Assembly (NCBI RefSeq): GCF_001049495.1 | Contig: NZ_CDWI01000004.1 | Coordinates: 62,001-126,000 of the forward strand | DNA from: Microbacterium sp. 3J1 | GTDB lineage: Bacteria; Actinomycetota; Actinomycetes; Actinomycetales; Microbacteriaceae | DNA length: 64,000 nucleotides | Direction: 5' to 3' | Part shown: positions 42,992-52,469 of the stretch, piece after piece | How positions within the stretch are numbered: the first letter of the stretch is position 1 | How the letters are laid out: each line of letters begins with the position of its first letter | Position numbers and translations under genes: made by a program | The notes under the pieces: model-generated | Database searches by the model: none | The model's input: only the letters and a program-made list of their open reading frames with translations | Told to the model about the DNA's origin: nothing

Positions 42992-43551
42992 GCGTCCAGT
43001 CTAGGCGCGAGCTCCAGCGCTTCCAGGCGGTCGAGCCATGGATCGGCTGTGACGTCGTCGAACGGAGCAGCCTGCGCTCGTACGCGCTCCTCGAGGTCGA
43101 GCGCGAGCGCCTCGAGCGCCGTCATCACCTCGGGCGGGTAGCCGAACCGCACGGAGTGCTCGGCCCACTCGTCGCGGTCGTCGACCCAGGTGCCGCGGTC
43201 TCCCACGACCCGCACGACGTCGAGGTCCATGTCGATGCCCGTCGCGAGCAGCGGGTCGTCCGACCACTGCACCTCCCACCCGAGGTCGATGTAGATGCGC
43301 ATGCCCCTGGGGTGGTCCCGGTTGACGGTCAGGGCGTAGTCGGTCCGGCGCGGCACGAGCGTCACATTCGGCGTCGCGGCGACGAAGGCGGCGCCTGGGC
43401 GCGCGCTGGGCCAGCCGGTGGGCTGACCGATCCAGTCGCCCCACTCGTCGGCGCCGAGGTAGACGCACTCGTGCCGCCAGTGCGGAGAGCCGTCCCACTT
43501 GCGCCATTGGAAGATCATCTCGGTGCCGGGTGCGGGACGCTCGTCGCTCAT
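42988..43551 (-). CDS. DUF402-domain protein
   Basis: A 187-residue protein. The DUF402 core is visible: YALTVNRDHPRGMRIYIDLGWEVQWSDDPLLATGIDMDLDVVRVVGDRGTWVDDRDEWAEHSVRFGYP, with conserved D-x-D-L-D-V and D-x-D-E-W that bind metal in studied nucleoside tri/diphosphatases of this fold. The ATG at 43549-43551 is a standard start (MSDERPAPG); a longer frame reads through the divergent menF promoter. It is divergent from menF across 72 nt. Confidence 0.85.
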   Translation of the reverse strand: MSDERPAPGTEMIFQWRKWDGSPHWRHECVYLGADEWGDWIGQPTGWPSARPGAAFVAATPNVTLVPRRTDYALTVNRDHPRGMRIYIDLGWEVQWSDDPLLATGIDMDLDVVRVVGDRGTWVDDRDEWAEHSVRFGYPPEVMTALEALALDLEERVRAQAAPFDDVTADPWLDRLEALELAPRLDA

Positions 43552-43623
43552 GGCCCCACTGTATGCGGGGCGACCGACGCCCTGACGGGGGCCGACGGGA
43601 AGACGGGGAACTAGGCTGGAGGG

Positions 43624-44874
43624 GTGAGCAGCAGGCTGGTCGTGGAGACCCGAGAGATCGACCCGGTCGAAGACCTCCTGGCCTACGCGGATCCTGCTCG
43701 ACCCCTCGCCTGGCTGCGTCGCGGCGACGGCATCGTGGCCGTCGGCGATGACATCGTCGACAGCATCCGCATCTCCGCCGGCACCGCCGAGCTGCGGTCC
43801 GCCGCCGTCGCGACCGCGTGGCGACGGCTCACGGAGGACGCCGAGATCCATGACGACCTCGGCCTGCCCGGCTCGGGGCTGGTCGCCTTCGGCGCGCTGA
43901 CCTTCGACGAGGACTCCGTCGCCGACAGCATCCTGATCGTGCCCTCGCTCGTGATCGGCCGTCACCGCGGGCGCACCTGGGTCACGAGCATCCGCTCCTC
44001 CTCCGCGGAACCGACGCCGGATGCCGTGACGCGCGAGTACGGGCCGCACTGGGCCGGCACGGTGGGCCCCGGTGCGCAGAGCCCGCAGGGCTACCAGGAC
44101 TCGGTCCGTGAGGGGCTCGCCCGCATCGCCGACGGCGAGCTCAGCAAGGTCGTGCTCGCGCGCGACCTCACGGGAAGCATCCCCGCAGGCTCGGACCTCC
44201 GCCGCCTCGTCCGCGCGCTGTCCACCGGCTACCCCGACACCTGGGCGTTCGCGGTGGACGGGCTGATCGGCGCGAGCCCCGAGACCCTCGTCACCGTGCG
44301 GCAGCGCACCGTCACCGCACGCGTGCTGGCGGGGACGATCGGACGTGGGGCGGATGCGGACGCCGACACCGAGGCGTCTGCCCACCTCGCCTCCAGCACG
44401 AAGGACCTCGACGAGCACCAGTACGCGGTGCAGAGCGTGCTCGCATCGCTGCGTCCGCACACCCGGGCCCTCGCAGCCAGCGAACAGCCGTTCCTCCTCA
44501 AGCTGCCCAACCTCTTCCACCTCGCGACCGACGTCGAGGGCGAGCTGACCGACGGCGGGTCGTCGCTCGACCTCGTCGGCGCACTGCATCCCACCGCCGC
44601 CGTGGCCGGCACTCCGACGCCTGCGGCGATCGCCGCGATCCGTGAGCTCGAGCCGTTCGACCGCGGGCGCTACGCCGGGCCGGTGGGCTGGGTGGATGCC
44701 GCAGGCAACGGCGAATGGGCCATCGCGCTGCGCTGCGCCCAGTTCACGTCCGCCGATGACGGGATCGCGGTCACCGCGTACGCGGGCGCGGGCATCGTCG
44801 CGGGGTCCGACCCCGAATCCGAGCTCCTGGAGACCCGGGTCAAGTTCCGTCCGCTCGTCGACGCCCTGGCCTGA
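43624..44874 (+). CDS. menF: Isochorismate synthase
   Basis: Converts chorismate to isochorismate at the head of menaquinone synthesis. The 416 residues have the chorismate-binding fold: LSKVVLARDL (~173), GASPETLV, AGTIGRG, HLASSTKDLDEH, the ALHPTAAVAGTP motif and the GRYAGPVGWVDAAGNGEWAIALRCA and YAGAGIVAGSDPESELLETRVKF C-terminal signatures. The start codon is GTG with GGCTGGAGGG upstream. MenD, the next enzyme, lies nearby on the opposite strand. Confidence 0.93.
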   Translation: MSSRLVVETREIDPVEDLLAYADPARPLAWLRRGDGIVAVGDDIVDSIRISAGTAELRSAAVATAWRRLTEDAEIHDDLGLPGSGLVAFGALTFDEDSVADSILIVPSLVIGRHRGRTWVTSIRSSSAEPTPDAVTREYGPHWAGTVGPGAQSPQGYQDSVREGLARIADGELSKVVLARDLTGSIPAGSDLRRLVRALSTGYPDTWAFAVDGLIGASPETLVTVRQRTVTARVLAGTIGRGADADADTEASAHLASSTKDLDEHQYAVQSVLASLRPHTRALAASEQPFLLKLPNLFHLATDVEGELTDGGSSLDLVGALHPTAAVAGTPTPAAIAAIRELEPFDRGRYAGPVGWVDAAGNGEWAIALRCAQFTSADDGIAVTAYAGAGIVAGSDPESELLETRVKFRPLVDALA

Positions 44875-44895
44875 GCCACGTGCCCGCCGGGGCCA

Positions 44896-45738
44896 TCAGC
44901 TCGCCGCGAGGCGCTTCTTCTCGGCCTCGACGTCGAAGTCCGCCGCGGGCCACTGCGGATCGATGTCCTGCAGAGTGCCGAGCAGCAGCTCCTGCACGGC
45001 CAGACGGGCGAACCACTTGTGGTTCGCCGGAACGACGTGCCACGGCGCGACCTCCGTCGAGGTGCGGTCGAACACCGTCTGGTACGCCTGCATGTACGGG
45101 TCCCACAGCATCCGTTCGTCGACGTCGCCGGGGTTGTACTTCCAGTGCTTGTCGGGGCGTTCGAGTCGCTCCATGAGACGCGACTTCTGCTCGTCGCGCG
45201 AGATGTGCAGCATCACCTTGACGATGCGCGTGCCCGACGCCGCGATGCCGGCCTCGAAGTCGTTGATGGCGTCGTAGCGCCGCTCGATCTCGTCGGCCGG
45301 AGCGAGCGAGCGCACCCGGCCGATCAGGACGTCTTCGTAGTGCGACCGATCGAACACCCCGATGAACCCGGGCTCCGGAAGCCGCTTCTCGACGCGCCAC
45401 AGGAAGTCGTGCGCGCGCTCCTCATCGGTCGGAGCCTTGAACGCGGTCAACGCCACACCCTGCGGGTCGACGCCGCCGACGACGTGGCGCACGATGCCGC
45501 CCTTGCCCGCGGAGTCCATCGCCTGCAGGATCAGCAGCACCGAATCCTTCGCGACGCCCACCCGGCTCTCGGCGAACAGCCGCTCCTGCAGCTCGTTGAG
45601 CTCCTCGAGCCCCTTCTTGAGGTCTCGAGTGCCCTCGGCCTTCGCACCGTGATAGCCCGGAGTGCTCTCGGGATCGATGTCGGCGAGCCGGAACCCCTCG
45701 CCGACCTGCAGGGTCTGGGCCCAGCTGTGCGCATTCAT
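44896..45738 (-). CDS. Polyphosphate kinase 2 family protein
   Basis: Transfers phosphate between polyphosphate and nucleotides. 280 residues; a Walker-A-like LILQAMDSAGKGG (~68-80), the Walker-B-like GVFDRSHYEDVLIGRV (~125-140) and the lid RLERPDKHWKYNPGDVDE. These fit PPK2 enzymes of the ADP/AMP-phosphorylating type, but class I versus III cannot be fixed by eye. Convergent with menF. Confidence 0.9.
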   Translation of the reverse strand: MNAHSWAQTLQVGEGFRLADIDPESTPGYHGAKAEGTRDLKKGLEELNELQERLFAESRVGVAKDSVLLILQAMDSAGKGGIVRHVVGGVDPQGVALTAFKAPTDEERAHDFLWRVEKRLPEPGFIGVFDRSHYEDVLIGRVRSLAPADEIERRYDAINDFEAGIAASGTRIVKVMLHISRDEQKSRLMERLERPDKHWKYNPGDVDERMLWDPYMQAYQTVFDRTSTEVAPWHVVPANHKWFARLAVQELLLGTLQDIDPQWPAADFDVEAEKKRLAAS

Positions 45739-45795
45739 GCACTCATCCTGCCCGCCGTCGCCACGGAAGTCACGCGTCCCGCGAGACGGGGAGGG

Positions 45796-47460
45796 TCAGC
45801 GCGTCAGCGGGACCTCGATCAGCTGCCGCCCGCCCGCCGGGGTGGTCAGCGCCTGATCGAGCGCGGTGCGGGTGGTGATGCGCTGGTACTCCCACCCGTA
45901 GGCGCGGGCGACCTCTTCGAGGCGCACGGTGTGCGGCGTGTAGAAGGCGCGGTCGAGGTCGGCGCGCGGCGCGGTCGTCGCGACCTCCAGCCCGTCGAAG
46001 ATCGTGCCTCCACCGTCGTTGCCGACGATGACCTGGATGCGCGGCTCGGTCTCGTCGGGCGGCAGCAGAAGGGCGCCCACGTCGTGCAGGAAGGCGAGGT
46101 CGCCGAGAAGGACCCGGGTGACGCCGGGGGCGCCTCCGGCCTGGCTCGCGATCGCGATCCCCGTGGCGGTGGCGATGGTGCCGTCGATGCCGGCGAGACC
46201 CCGGTTCGCGTGCACGGGCACCTTCTTGCCTCCGAGCACGGCGTCGGCCACCCGGACCAGGCGGGACGAGCCGAAGACGAGACGATCGTGCGGCCAGGTC
46301 GCGCGCCACACGGCGTCGACGAGCAGTTCGCGGTCGAGCGGCCGACGGACGGCGGCGAGCTCGGCCGTCACGGCGGCGCGGCGGGCGGCCACATCGGTCG
46401 ACGCGAGCCCCTCGGAGTCGGGGGCGCGCTCGCTGAGGTCCACGGCCTGCGCGGCGGATGCCGAGAGCCACGCGCCGAGCCACTCGCGATCCCCGGTGCC
46501 GGGGGCGACCGCGACGGATGCCACCGCGGTCGTTCGACCGTTGAGGTTCAGCTCCTCCCCGCCCCGACGCACGGCGATCACGTCGACATCGGTGCGTGCC
46601 AGGAGTCTCGCCACCTCCCGGCTGAGGGTCGGATGCCCGAGCACGACCGCCCGCTCGATCCGGCCCCCGAGGTCGTCGTCGCTCAGCAGAGCCCGGTAGC
46701 CGTGCACGATCTGACGTCCGAAGCGCGAGCCGCTGACGATCTCCGCGATGAGCGGCCAGGAGCCGACGTGCGCGATCTCCTCGGCATCCGGTCCGGCGTC
46801 TGCACCCGCGATGACCACGGTGCGGGGGCCGCGGTCGAGGACCAGCGGCTCGCCGACGGCGGGACGCGGGGCCTCACCGGGCGCGATGTCGATCGACGGG
46901 AGCGACCCCGACAGCGGTTCGCGTGACGGCAGGTTCAGGTGCACGGGACCGGCGACGCCCGAGTGGCCGTTGGCGGCGTCTGCTCCTCGTGCGATCTCGA
47001 TCGCGCGGGACGCCAGGCCCGTCCAATCACCGTCGCCGGGGACGGGCGCGTCGATCTGCTCGCGCGCCCACGCGGCGAACATGCCGGGCTGGATGGTCGC
47101 CTGGTTGGCGCCGACGCCGCGCAGCTCGGGCGGGCGATCGGCGGTGAGCAGCAGCAGCGGGATGCCGGAGTGGAACGCCTCCATCGCGGCGGGCAGCAGG
47201 TTCGCCGCCGCGGTGCCCGACGTGCAGAGGACGGCAGCGGGCACCCCGCTCTCCCGGGAGAGGCCCAGTGCCGTGAAGCCGGCGACGCGCTCGTCGATCC
47301 GCACGTGCACACGCAGATGGCCGGCGGAGGCGGCGCTCACCGCGGCGAGCGCGAGCGACTGCGATCGCGAGCCCGGGGAGAGGACGAGGTCGCGCACGCC
47401 GTGCGCGACGAGTTCTGCGATAAGCGATGCCGCGGCATCCGTCGCCGGTGATGCCGTCAC
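45796..47460 (-). CDS. menD: SEPHCHC synthase
   Basis: The thiamine-diphosphate enzyme that joins isochorismate and 2-oxoglutarate in menaquinone synthesis. The 554 residues begin with an ELVAHGVRDLVLSPGSRSQSLALA N-terminal PYR domain carrying the catalytic-Glu-type strand. The PP domain shows the ThDP motif GDLAFLHDVGALL...NDGGGTIFDGLE. The R-x-x-S/G-S-R-S MenD features are present. It overlaps the downstream-starting PLDc_N gene by 4 nt. Together with menF and menG it marks menaquinone as the respiratory quinone. Confidence 0.94.
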   Translation of the reverse strand: MTASPATDAAASLIAELVAHGVRDLVLSPGSRSQSLALAAVSAASAGHLRVHVRIDERVAGFTALGLSRESGVPAAVLCTSGTAAANLLPAAMEAFHSGIPLLLLTADRPPELRGVGANQATIQPGMFAAWAREQIDAPVPGDGDWTGLASRAIEIARGADAANGHSGVAGPVHLNLPSREPLSGSLPSIDIAPGEAPRPAVGEPLVLDRGPRTVVIAGADAGPDAEEIAHVGSWPLIAEIVSGSRFGRQIVHGYRALLSDDDLGGRIERAVVLGHPTLSREVARLLARTDVDVIAVRRGGEELNLNGRTTAVASVAVAPGTGDREWLGAWLSASAAQAVDLSERAPDSEGLASTDVAARRAAVTAELAAVRRPLDRELLVDAVWRATWPHDRLVFGSSRLVRVADAVLGGKKVPVHANRGLAGIDGTIATATGIAIASQAGGAPGVTRVLLGDLAFLHDVGALLLPPDETEPRIQVIVGNDGGGTIFDGLEVATTAPRADLDRAFYTPHTVRLEEVARAYGWEYQRITTRTALDQALTTPAGGRQLIEVPLTR

Positions 47461-47807
47461 GGACGAGGATCCGGCGCGGCGCCGTCGTCGGTCTCGTCCT
47501 CGAGCCGGGCGAGTTCCTCTTCGAGACGGCGGATGCGGGCATCCTGCTCGCTCTTGCTGATGCTGCGGAGGAACTGCGGGTCGTCGTCGGGTGCGACGAT
47601 GCGGATCGCGCCCTTGTCGTTCGCGCGCCGCCGGCCGATGGTGAACCAGAGGATGCCGCCGATGACGGGGATGAGCACCACGATGGCGATCCAGGCGGCC
47701 TTGCGCACACCCCGGTGCCGCGTCGACGGCTGCACGGCGCAGTCGACGATGCTGAACACCCAGAAGATGGCGGCCAGGAAGCCGCCCACGATCAACAGTC
47801 TCGCCAC
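47457..47807 (-). CDS. PLDc_N-domain membrane protein
   Basis: A 116-residue protein with two transmembrane helices (~2-24 and ~36-58). The segment FSIVDCAVQPSTRHRGVRKAAWIAIVVLIPVIGGILWFTIGR is the phospholipase-D-nuclease N-terminal-like (PLDc_N) pair of helices. A charged coiled-coil tail (~75-105) follows. The catalytic PLD domains are absent, as usual in this family. Its end overlaps the menD start by 4 nt, so it is co-translated with menD. Confidence 0.85.
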   Translation of the reverse strand: MARLLIVGGFLAAIFWVFSIVDCAVQPSTRHRGVRKAAWIAIVVLIPVIGGILWFTIGRRRANDKGAIRIVAPDDDPQFLRSISKSEQDARIRRLEEELARLEDETDDGAAPDPRP

Positions 47808-47902
47808 CCCTCCAGTGTAGGCGCGCGAATCGAGTGCGGCCCCGGAGGTTCCGTCACCGCCTCCACCGAAGCCGGATCGTTAGACTCCGCGGCGCCGAGC
47901 CG

Positions 47903-48982
47903 TCAGCCGTCGAGCAGGACGATGCGGTCGTCGCCGCCGCGCGGGCTGCCTCGTCCGTCGGTGTTGTTCGTCATCACCCAGACCTCGCCCTCCGGCGCGA
48001 CGACGACGTCGCGGAGTCTGCCCAGCTCGCCGACGAGACGCTCGGTGCTCGTCGAGAGGTCGTCGAGGGGCACGACGCGCAGACGCTCGCCGCGCAGGTT
48101 GGCGATGAGGATCTCGGATGCCGTCACCGCGAGGCCGCTCGGGCTCGCCGCCTCGGGCGCCCACTGCTGCACCGGGTCGATGAAGTCCGCGTCGCCGGCG
48201 ATGCCCTCGACCTCGGGCCAGCCGTAGTCGCCGCCGGGCTCGATGACGTTCAGCTCGTCCCAGGTGTCCTGCCCGAACTCGGCGGCGTACATCGTCCCCG
48301 CGGCATCCCACCCGATGCCCTGCGGATTGCGATGGCCGTAGCTGTAGACGGGCGAGCCCTCGAACGGGTTGTCGTCGGGGACGTCGCCCTCGGGCGTGAG
48401 ACGCAGGATCTTGCCCGAGAGCGCATCCACGTCCTGCGCACTGTCGCGATCGCCGGCATCGCCGGTCGTCACGTACAGCATCCCGTCGGGGCCGAAGGCG
48501 ATGCGCCCGCCGTTGTGGTTGCCGGCCGCGGGGATGTCGTCGATGACGGTCTCGGGCGCGCCGAGTGCCAGTGCTCCCGGCTCGCCGCCGATCGCGCGCC
48601 GCTCGACCCGGTTCTCCTCCGCCGCAGTGAAGTAGGTGTACAGCTCGCCCTCGTGCACGGCGAGTCCGAGCAGTCCGCCCTCTCCCCCGGCCGCGACGCC
48701 GTCGATCACCGCGACCTCGCGCACCTCCCCTTCGGCATCGATCTCGAGCACCCGCGCGCTGTCGCGCTCGCTCACGAGGGCCGTGCCGTCGTGGAAGGCG
48801 ACGGACCAGGGCGCATCGAGCTCGTCGGCGACGACGTCGGACGCCGCCACGGACGGCGGACCGGGCTCCGGCGCGCAGCCGAACAGGAGCAGGGCGGATG
48901 CCGCGGCGCCGCCGATCGCACTCGTGCGGCGCGACACGGAGTGGCGCGACATCGAGCGGCGGGGGCGAGGCGAACGGGTCAT
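47903..48982 (-). CDS. PQQ-dependent sugar dehydrogenase-like lipoprotein
   Basis: A secreted six-bladed beta-propeller (glucose/sorbosone dehydrogenase family), 359 residues. The lipobox LLLFGC sets Cys36 (or Cys26 from a later ATG). Family motifs are visible: APWSVAFHDG, GEGGLLGLAVHEG, GNHNGGRIAFGPDGMLYVTTGD and GHRNPQGIGWD, the last carrying the catalytic-type His and Arg. Length is normal. Actual PQQ use and substrate cannot be read. Confidence 0.88.
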   Translation of the reverse strand: MTRSPRPRRSMSRHSVSRRTSAIGGAAASALLLFGCAPEPGPPSVAASDVVADELDAPWSVAFHDGTALVSERDSARVLEIDAEGEVREVAVIDGVAAGGEGGLLGLAVHEGELYTYFTAAEENRVERRAIGGEPGALALGAPETVIDDIPAAGNHNGGRIAFGPDGMLYVTTGDAGDRDSAQDVDALSGKILRLTPEGDVPDDNPFEGSPVYSYGHRNPQGIGWDAAGTMYAAEFGQDTWDELNVIEPGGDYGWPEVEGIAGDADFIDPVQQWAPEAASPSGLAVTASEILIANLRGERLRVVPLDDLSTSTERLVGELGRLRDVVVAPEGEVWVMTNNTDGRGSPRGGDDRIVLLDG

Positions 48983-49079
48983 GACTCCATCCAACCCGCA
49001 GACGCGTCGCGGCGACAGGGCTGATCGGCGGGATCGAGAAGCCGTGTCGCGCACGACGCCGCGGGTGCACAATACCGAT

Positions 49080-49808
49080 ATGAGCGATCGCTCATCCCTC
49101 GAGGAGCCCGCACCCGACGGGCAGGCGGCACCGGATCCGATGGAGTCCGATGCGGCCCTGAGCCGCCGCGCCCAGCTGCTCGCGACCGAGCACTGGGGGC
49201 TGCTCGCCGCGCGCAGCACGGCCCAGAGCGAGGTGCTCACACGGATCACGATCTTCCTCACCCTCGTCTCGGCCGGACTCGTGACGATCGGACTGCTGGG
49301 GCAGGCCTCGGGCTTCGGCGACTGGTTCGGATCGGCGGCGCTCGCGATCCTGGCCTTCCTCGCGCTCATCGGCTTCATGACGCAGGTGCGCGTGATGAAC
49401 GTCTCCGAGGAGGACCTGATGTACGTCGTCGCGATGAACAGGATCCGCGGCGCCTACGTCGACATCGACCCGCAGGTCGCCGACGTCTTCCTCGCCTCTC
49501 CGTACGACGACGAGGCGGGCATGAAGCGGACGTACTCGTTCCTGCGTCCGCGTGGCGTCAGCATCCTGCTCGGCAGCTCGGTGATGCTGCTCATCGTCGT
49601 GAACGCCTGCGTCGTGGGCCTGCTGGCCGGGTCGGCGGTGGTGGCGGCGGGGGGCCGGTTCGACGTGGCCATCGGCGGCGGCGTCTTCGCCGGTCTTCTG
49701 TTCGCGGCCGGGTTCATGACCTTCGGCGGCATCGGGTTCCGCTGGGCGTGGAACCACCACGTACCTCGGCGGAGCACTCCCCCGGCGCCTCCTCCGTCGC
49801 TACGCTGA
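49080..49808 (+). CDS. Four-TM hypothetical membrane protein
   Basis: A 242-residue protein with a charged N-terminus and four hydrophobic segments in two hairpins (~55-75 and 85-105; ~165-185 and 200-225), separated by a ~55-residue cytosolic loop (EDLMYVVAMNRIRGAYVDIDPQVADVFLASPYDDEAGMKRTYSF). No known motif. It runs 4 nt before the DUF2156 gene and is probably co-transcribed with it. Confidence 0.8.
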   Translation: MSDRSSLEEPAPDGQAAPDPMESDAALSRRAQLLATEHWGLLAARSTAQSEVLTRITIFLTLVSAGLVTIGLLGQASGFGDWFGSAALAILAFLALIGFMTQVRVMNVSEEDLMYVVAMNRIRGAYVDIDPQVADVFLASPYDDEAGMKRTYSFLRPRGVSILLGSSVMLLIVVNACVVGLLAGSAVVAAGGRFDVAIGGGVFAGLLFAAGFMTFGGIGFRWAWNHHVPRRSTPPAPPPSLR

Positions 49809-49812
49809 GCGC

Positions 49813-51885
49813 ATGACCGAGGCGCGCACCCCCACGCATCCCGTTCTCACCGTGGTGCGGCGCATACCGGCGACCCTCACGATGGTGGGGCTGATCCTCC
49901 TCGTCGGTGCCGTGTGGCAGGGGCTCTGGCGACCGTTCGAGGAGACCGACCTCTTCTCCTCGGTCGCCTATGGTCTGCCGAACTTCCTCGAGGCGAAGTG
50001 GTGGACCCCGCTCACCGGCACCTTCTTCGTCAACTCGCCCTGGGTCTACGTGTTCACGATCTCGGGCTTCTGGGGCATGGCGTATCTCGAGTTCCGCCGC
50101 GGCAGCCGCGTCGCGCTCCTCTACTACTGGATCGGCCAGCTGTTCGCGATGTTCGCGACCGCCCTCGTGCTGTCGCTCGCGTCGCAGCTGCCCTGGGCCT
50201 GGGCCACCACGCAGGCCCAGGCGCTCGACGTCGGCGCATCCGGCGGCACGATGGCGTGCATGGCCGCCGCCGTCGGACTGTTCCGTCCGCCGTGGCGGGT
50301 GCGCGGGTGGCTCGTGCTGCTCGCCTTCGTGTTCATCTCGATGCTGTTCTGGGGCAAGGTCGCCGATCTCGAGCACCTGCTCGCCGTGCTGCTCATCCTC
50401 GTCGTCGACCGCACGCTGCGGGTACAGCGCACCACCGTCCGCGAACAGCGGCTCATCGCCGTCGTCGCGCTTCTCGTGCTGGGTGCCGTCGAGATCATCA
50501 CGACGCTGGTGGCCACCGACGGCCCGTTCGGGCCGACGGAACCGGCATCCGGGGGATTCATCGACCTGGCGATCGACCTCGTCGTCATCCTCGTGCTCGT
50601 CACCGGCCTGCGTCGCGGACGACGCTGGTCGTGGGTGCTGGTGATCCTGCTGGGCCTGTTCAACATCCTCATCGCGGCGCTCATCTTCATCCTCATCACC
50701 GTCTTCTCGCAGGCTCAGGTCGACTTCCGCTGGGACGGCGAGACCGAGCTCGCCCTCGCGAACGGGTTCCTGTGGGTGATCATGCTCGCGTACCTGATCG
50801 CGGTGCGCCGCGCGTTCCGGGCGAAGCGGAGATCGCTGCTCGGCACGCAGCCCGCGCCGTCCGTCGACGAGGTGAAGGCAGAACTGCGCGCACACGGCGG
50901 CGGCACGCTCTCGTGGATGACGACGTGGGAGGGCAACAGCTACGCCCGCACGGGCGGTGGGATCGTCGCCTATCAGCGGCGCGCAGGCGTCGCCCTCGCT
51001 CTCGCCGATCCGATCGGGCCGGCCGCGTCTCGCGCCGCCGCTGTCGTCGAATTCATCCGCACGGCCGAGCAGGCCGGACTCGTGCCGTGCTTCTTCAGCG
51101 CCGACGAGGCGACGAGGAGTGCCGTTCCCGACACCTGGCGGAACCTCGTCGTCGCGGACGACACGATCGTCGATCTGCCGGGCCTCGAGTTCACCGGCAA
51201 GCGATGGAACTCGGTGCGCAGCTCGCTGAACCGCGCGGGCCGGGAGGAGATGACCTTCCGTATGACCCGCCTCGCGGACGAGCCCTGGGGTGTGCGCCAG
51301 CAGCTCCGCGCGATCTCGGAGGCGTGGGTCGGCGACAAGGACCTGCCGGAGATGCGCTTCACGCTCGGCACGCTGGACGAGGCCGAGGATCCGGAAGTCC
51401 GACTCGCGCTCGCCCTCGCGCCGAACGGCGACGTCGACGGATTCCTCTCCTGGCTGCCTGTGTACGGCGAGGGCGGCACCGTGCGCGGCTGGACGCTCGA
51501 CCTCATGCGACGGCGCGAGGGAGGCTTCGGCCCCGTCATGGAGTACCTCATCGGAGCATCCGCGAAGCAGTTCTCGGAGGAGGGAGCCGAGATCATGTCG
51601 CTCTCCGGGGCTCCGCTCGCTCACGACTACCCGCCGGATGCCGGCATGATCGCCGCTCTGAGTGATCGGCTGGCGGAGGCTCTGGAGCCGGTCTACGGCT
51701 TCGCCTCGCTGCACCGCTTCAAGCAGAAGTTCCACCCGCGCTACGAGACCATGTACCTGCTGTTCCGTGATGAGAGCGACCTGGCCGCGATCGGACCGGC
51801 GCTCACCCGGGCGTTCCTCCCCGATGCGACGCTGCGTCAGTTCGCCGGGGCCGGACTCGAGCTCGTGCGCGGCAGCAAGGACTGA
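49813..51885 (+). CDS. Membrane protein with DUF2156 (MprF/LysX-like acyl-transfer) domain
   Basis: A 690-residue protein with two parts. Residues ~15-330 hold about ten membrane helices; the first six resemble a rhomboid-like fold without a catalytic GxSG. Residues ~360-680 form a cytosolic DUF2156 domain: GNSYARTGGGIVAYQRRAGVALALADPIGP, FTGKRWNSVRSSLNRAGREEMTF and MSLSGAPLA, the GNAT-like fold of phosphatidylglycerol lysyltransferases. An aminoacyl-lipid role is plausible but the substrate is unknown. No tRNA-synthetase partner is nearby. Confidence 0.85.
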   Translation: MTEARTPTHPVLTVVRRIPATLTMVGLILLVGAVWQGLWRPFEETDLFSSVAYGLPNFLEAKWWTPLTGTFFVNSPWVYVFTISGFWGMAYLEFRRGSRVALLYYWIGQLFAMFATALVLSLASQLPWAWATTQAQALDVGASGGTMACMAAAVGLFRPPWRVRGWLVLLAFVFISMLFWGKVADLEHLLAVLLILVVDRTLRVQRTTVREQRLIAVVALLVLGAVEIITTLVATDGPFGPTEPASGGFIDLAIDLVVILVLVTGLRRGRRWSWVLVILLGLFNILIAALIFILITVFSQAQVDFRWDGETELALANGFLWVIMLAYLIAVRRAFRAKRRSLLGTQPAPSVDEVKAELRAHGGGTLSWMTTWEGNSYARTGGGIVAYQRRAGVALALADPIGPAASRAAAVVEFIRTAEQAGLVPCFFSADEATRSAVPDTWRNLVVADDTIVDLPGLEFTGKRWNSVRSSLNRAGREEMTFRMTRLADEPWGVRQQLRAISEAWVGDKDLPEMRFTLGTLDEAEDPEVRLALALAPNGDVDGFLSWLPVYGEGGTVRGWTLDLMRRREGGFGPVMEYLIGASAKQFSEEGAEIMSLSGAPLAHDYPPDAGMIAALSDRLAEALEPVYGFASLHRFKQKFHPRYETMYLLFRDESDLAAIGPALTRAFLPDATLRQFAGAGLELVRGSKD

Positions 51886-51901
51886 CGCTCTCTCCCGAGG
51901 G

Positions 51902-52351
51902 TCAGCCGTCGCGGGGCGGCTTGCGCAACTGCTTCACGTCGGTGCGGCGGCGCTTCGCCGACAGGCGGCGCTCCTTCGACCCTCGGCTCGGCTTCGTCGC
52001 GCGGCGCGGTGCGGCCGGGGGCCGGATCGCCTCGGCGACGAGGGCGGCCAGGCGCTCGCGGGCGGCATCCCTGTTGCGCAGCTGAGCGCGATGCTCGGAC
52101 GCCGCGATCGTCAGGACACCTCTCACGAGGCGCCCGCCCAGCCTGTCGAGGATCCGCTCACGGTGGACGGGCGAGAGCACAGCGCTCGCTCCGACGTCCC
52201 ACAGCAGCTCGACCCGGGAGTCGGCCGTATTGACGCCCTGCCCGCCGGGGCCCGACGACCGCGAGAACCGCCAGGACAGCTCAGACTCGGGGATCGTGAG
52301 TCCCGACGAGATCCGGAGACCCGGACGGAGCGGTTCGGCCATGGGATCCAT
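51902..52351 (-). CDS. arfB: Alternative ribosome-rescue factor / peptidyl-tRNA hydrolase
   Basis: Releases stalled nascent chains by hydrolysing peptidyl-tRNA in the ribosome. The 149 residues carry the GGQ motif in SSGPGGQGVNTADSRVELLW (~33-52) and the basic C-terminal tail (KPSRGSKERRLSAKRRRTDVKQLRKPPRDG) that enters the empty mRNA channel. Length is normal. A second ATG three codons in is possible. Confidence 0.93.
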   Translation of the reverse strand: MDPMAEPLRPGLRISSGLTIPESELSWRFSRSSGPGGQGVNTADSRVELLWDVGASAVLSPVHRERILDRLGGRLVRGVLTIAASEHRAQLRNRDAARERLAALVAEAIRPPAAPRRATKPSRGSKERRLSAKRRRTDVKQLRKPPRDG

Positions 52352-52469
52352 CTTGGCGTGTCGCGTCCGCTAGCGCCGCACTGCCGTGCCGTCAACCCGT
52401 TGGGCTCAGCGTCGCTCGCGGTCGTACCGTCGCAGCAATCGTGGACGGACGACCGATGAGGAGCGGATG

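Noticed and set aside
42988-44589. 533-codon frame extending the DUF402 gene upstream through menF
   Set aside because: The extra N-terminal part is antisense to menF and of low complexity.
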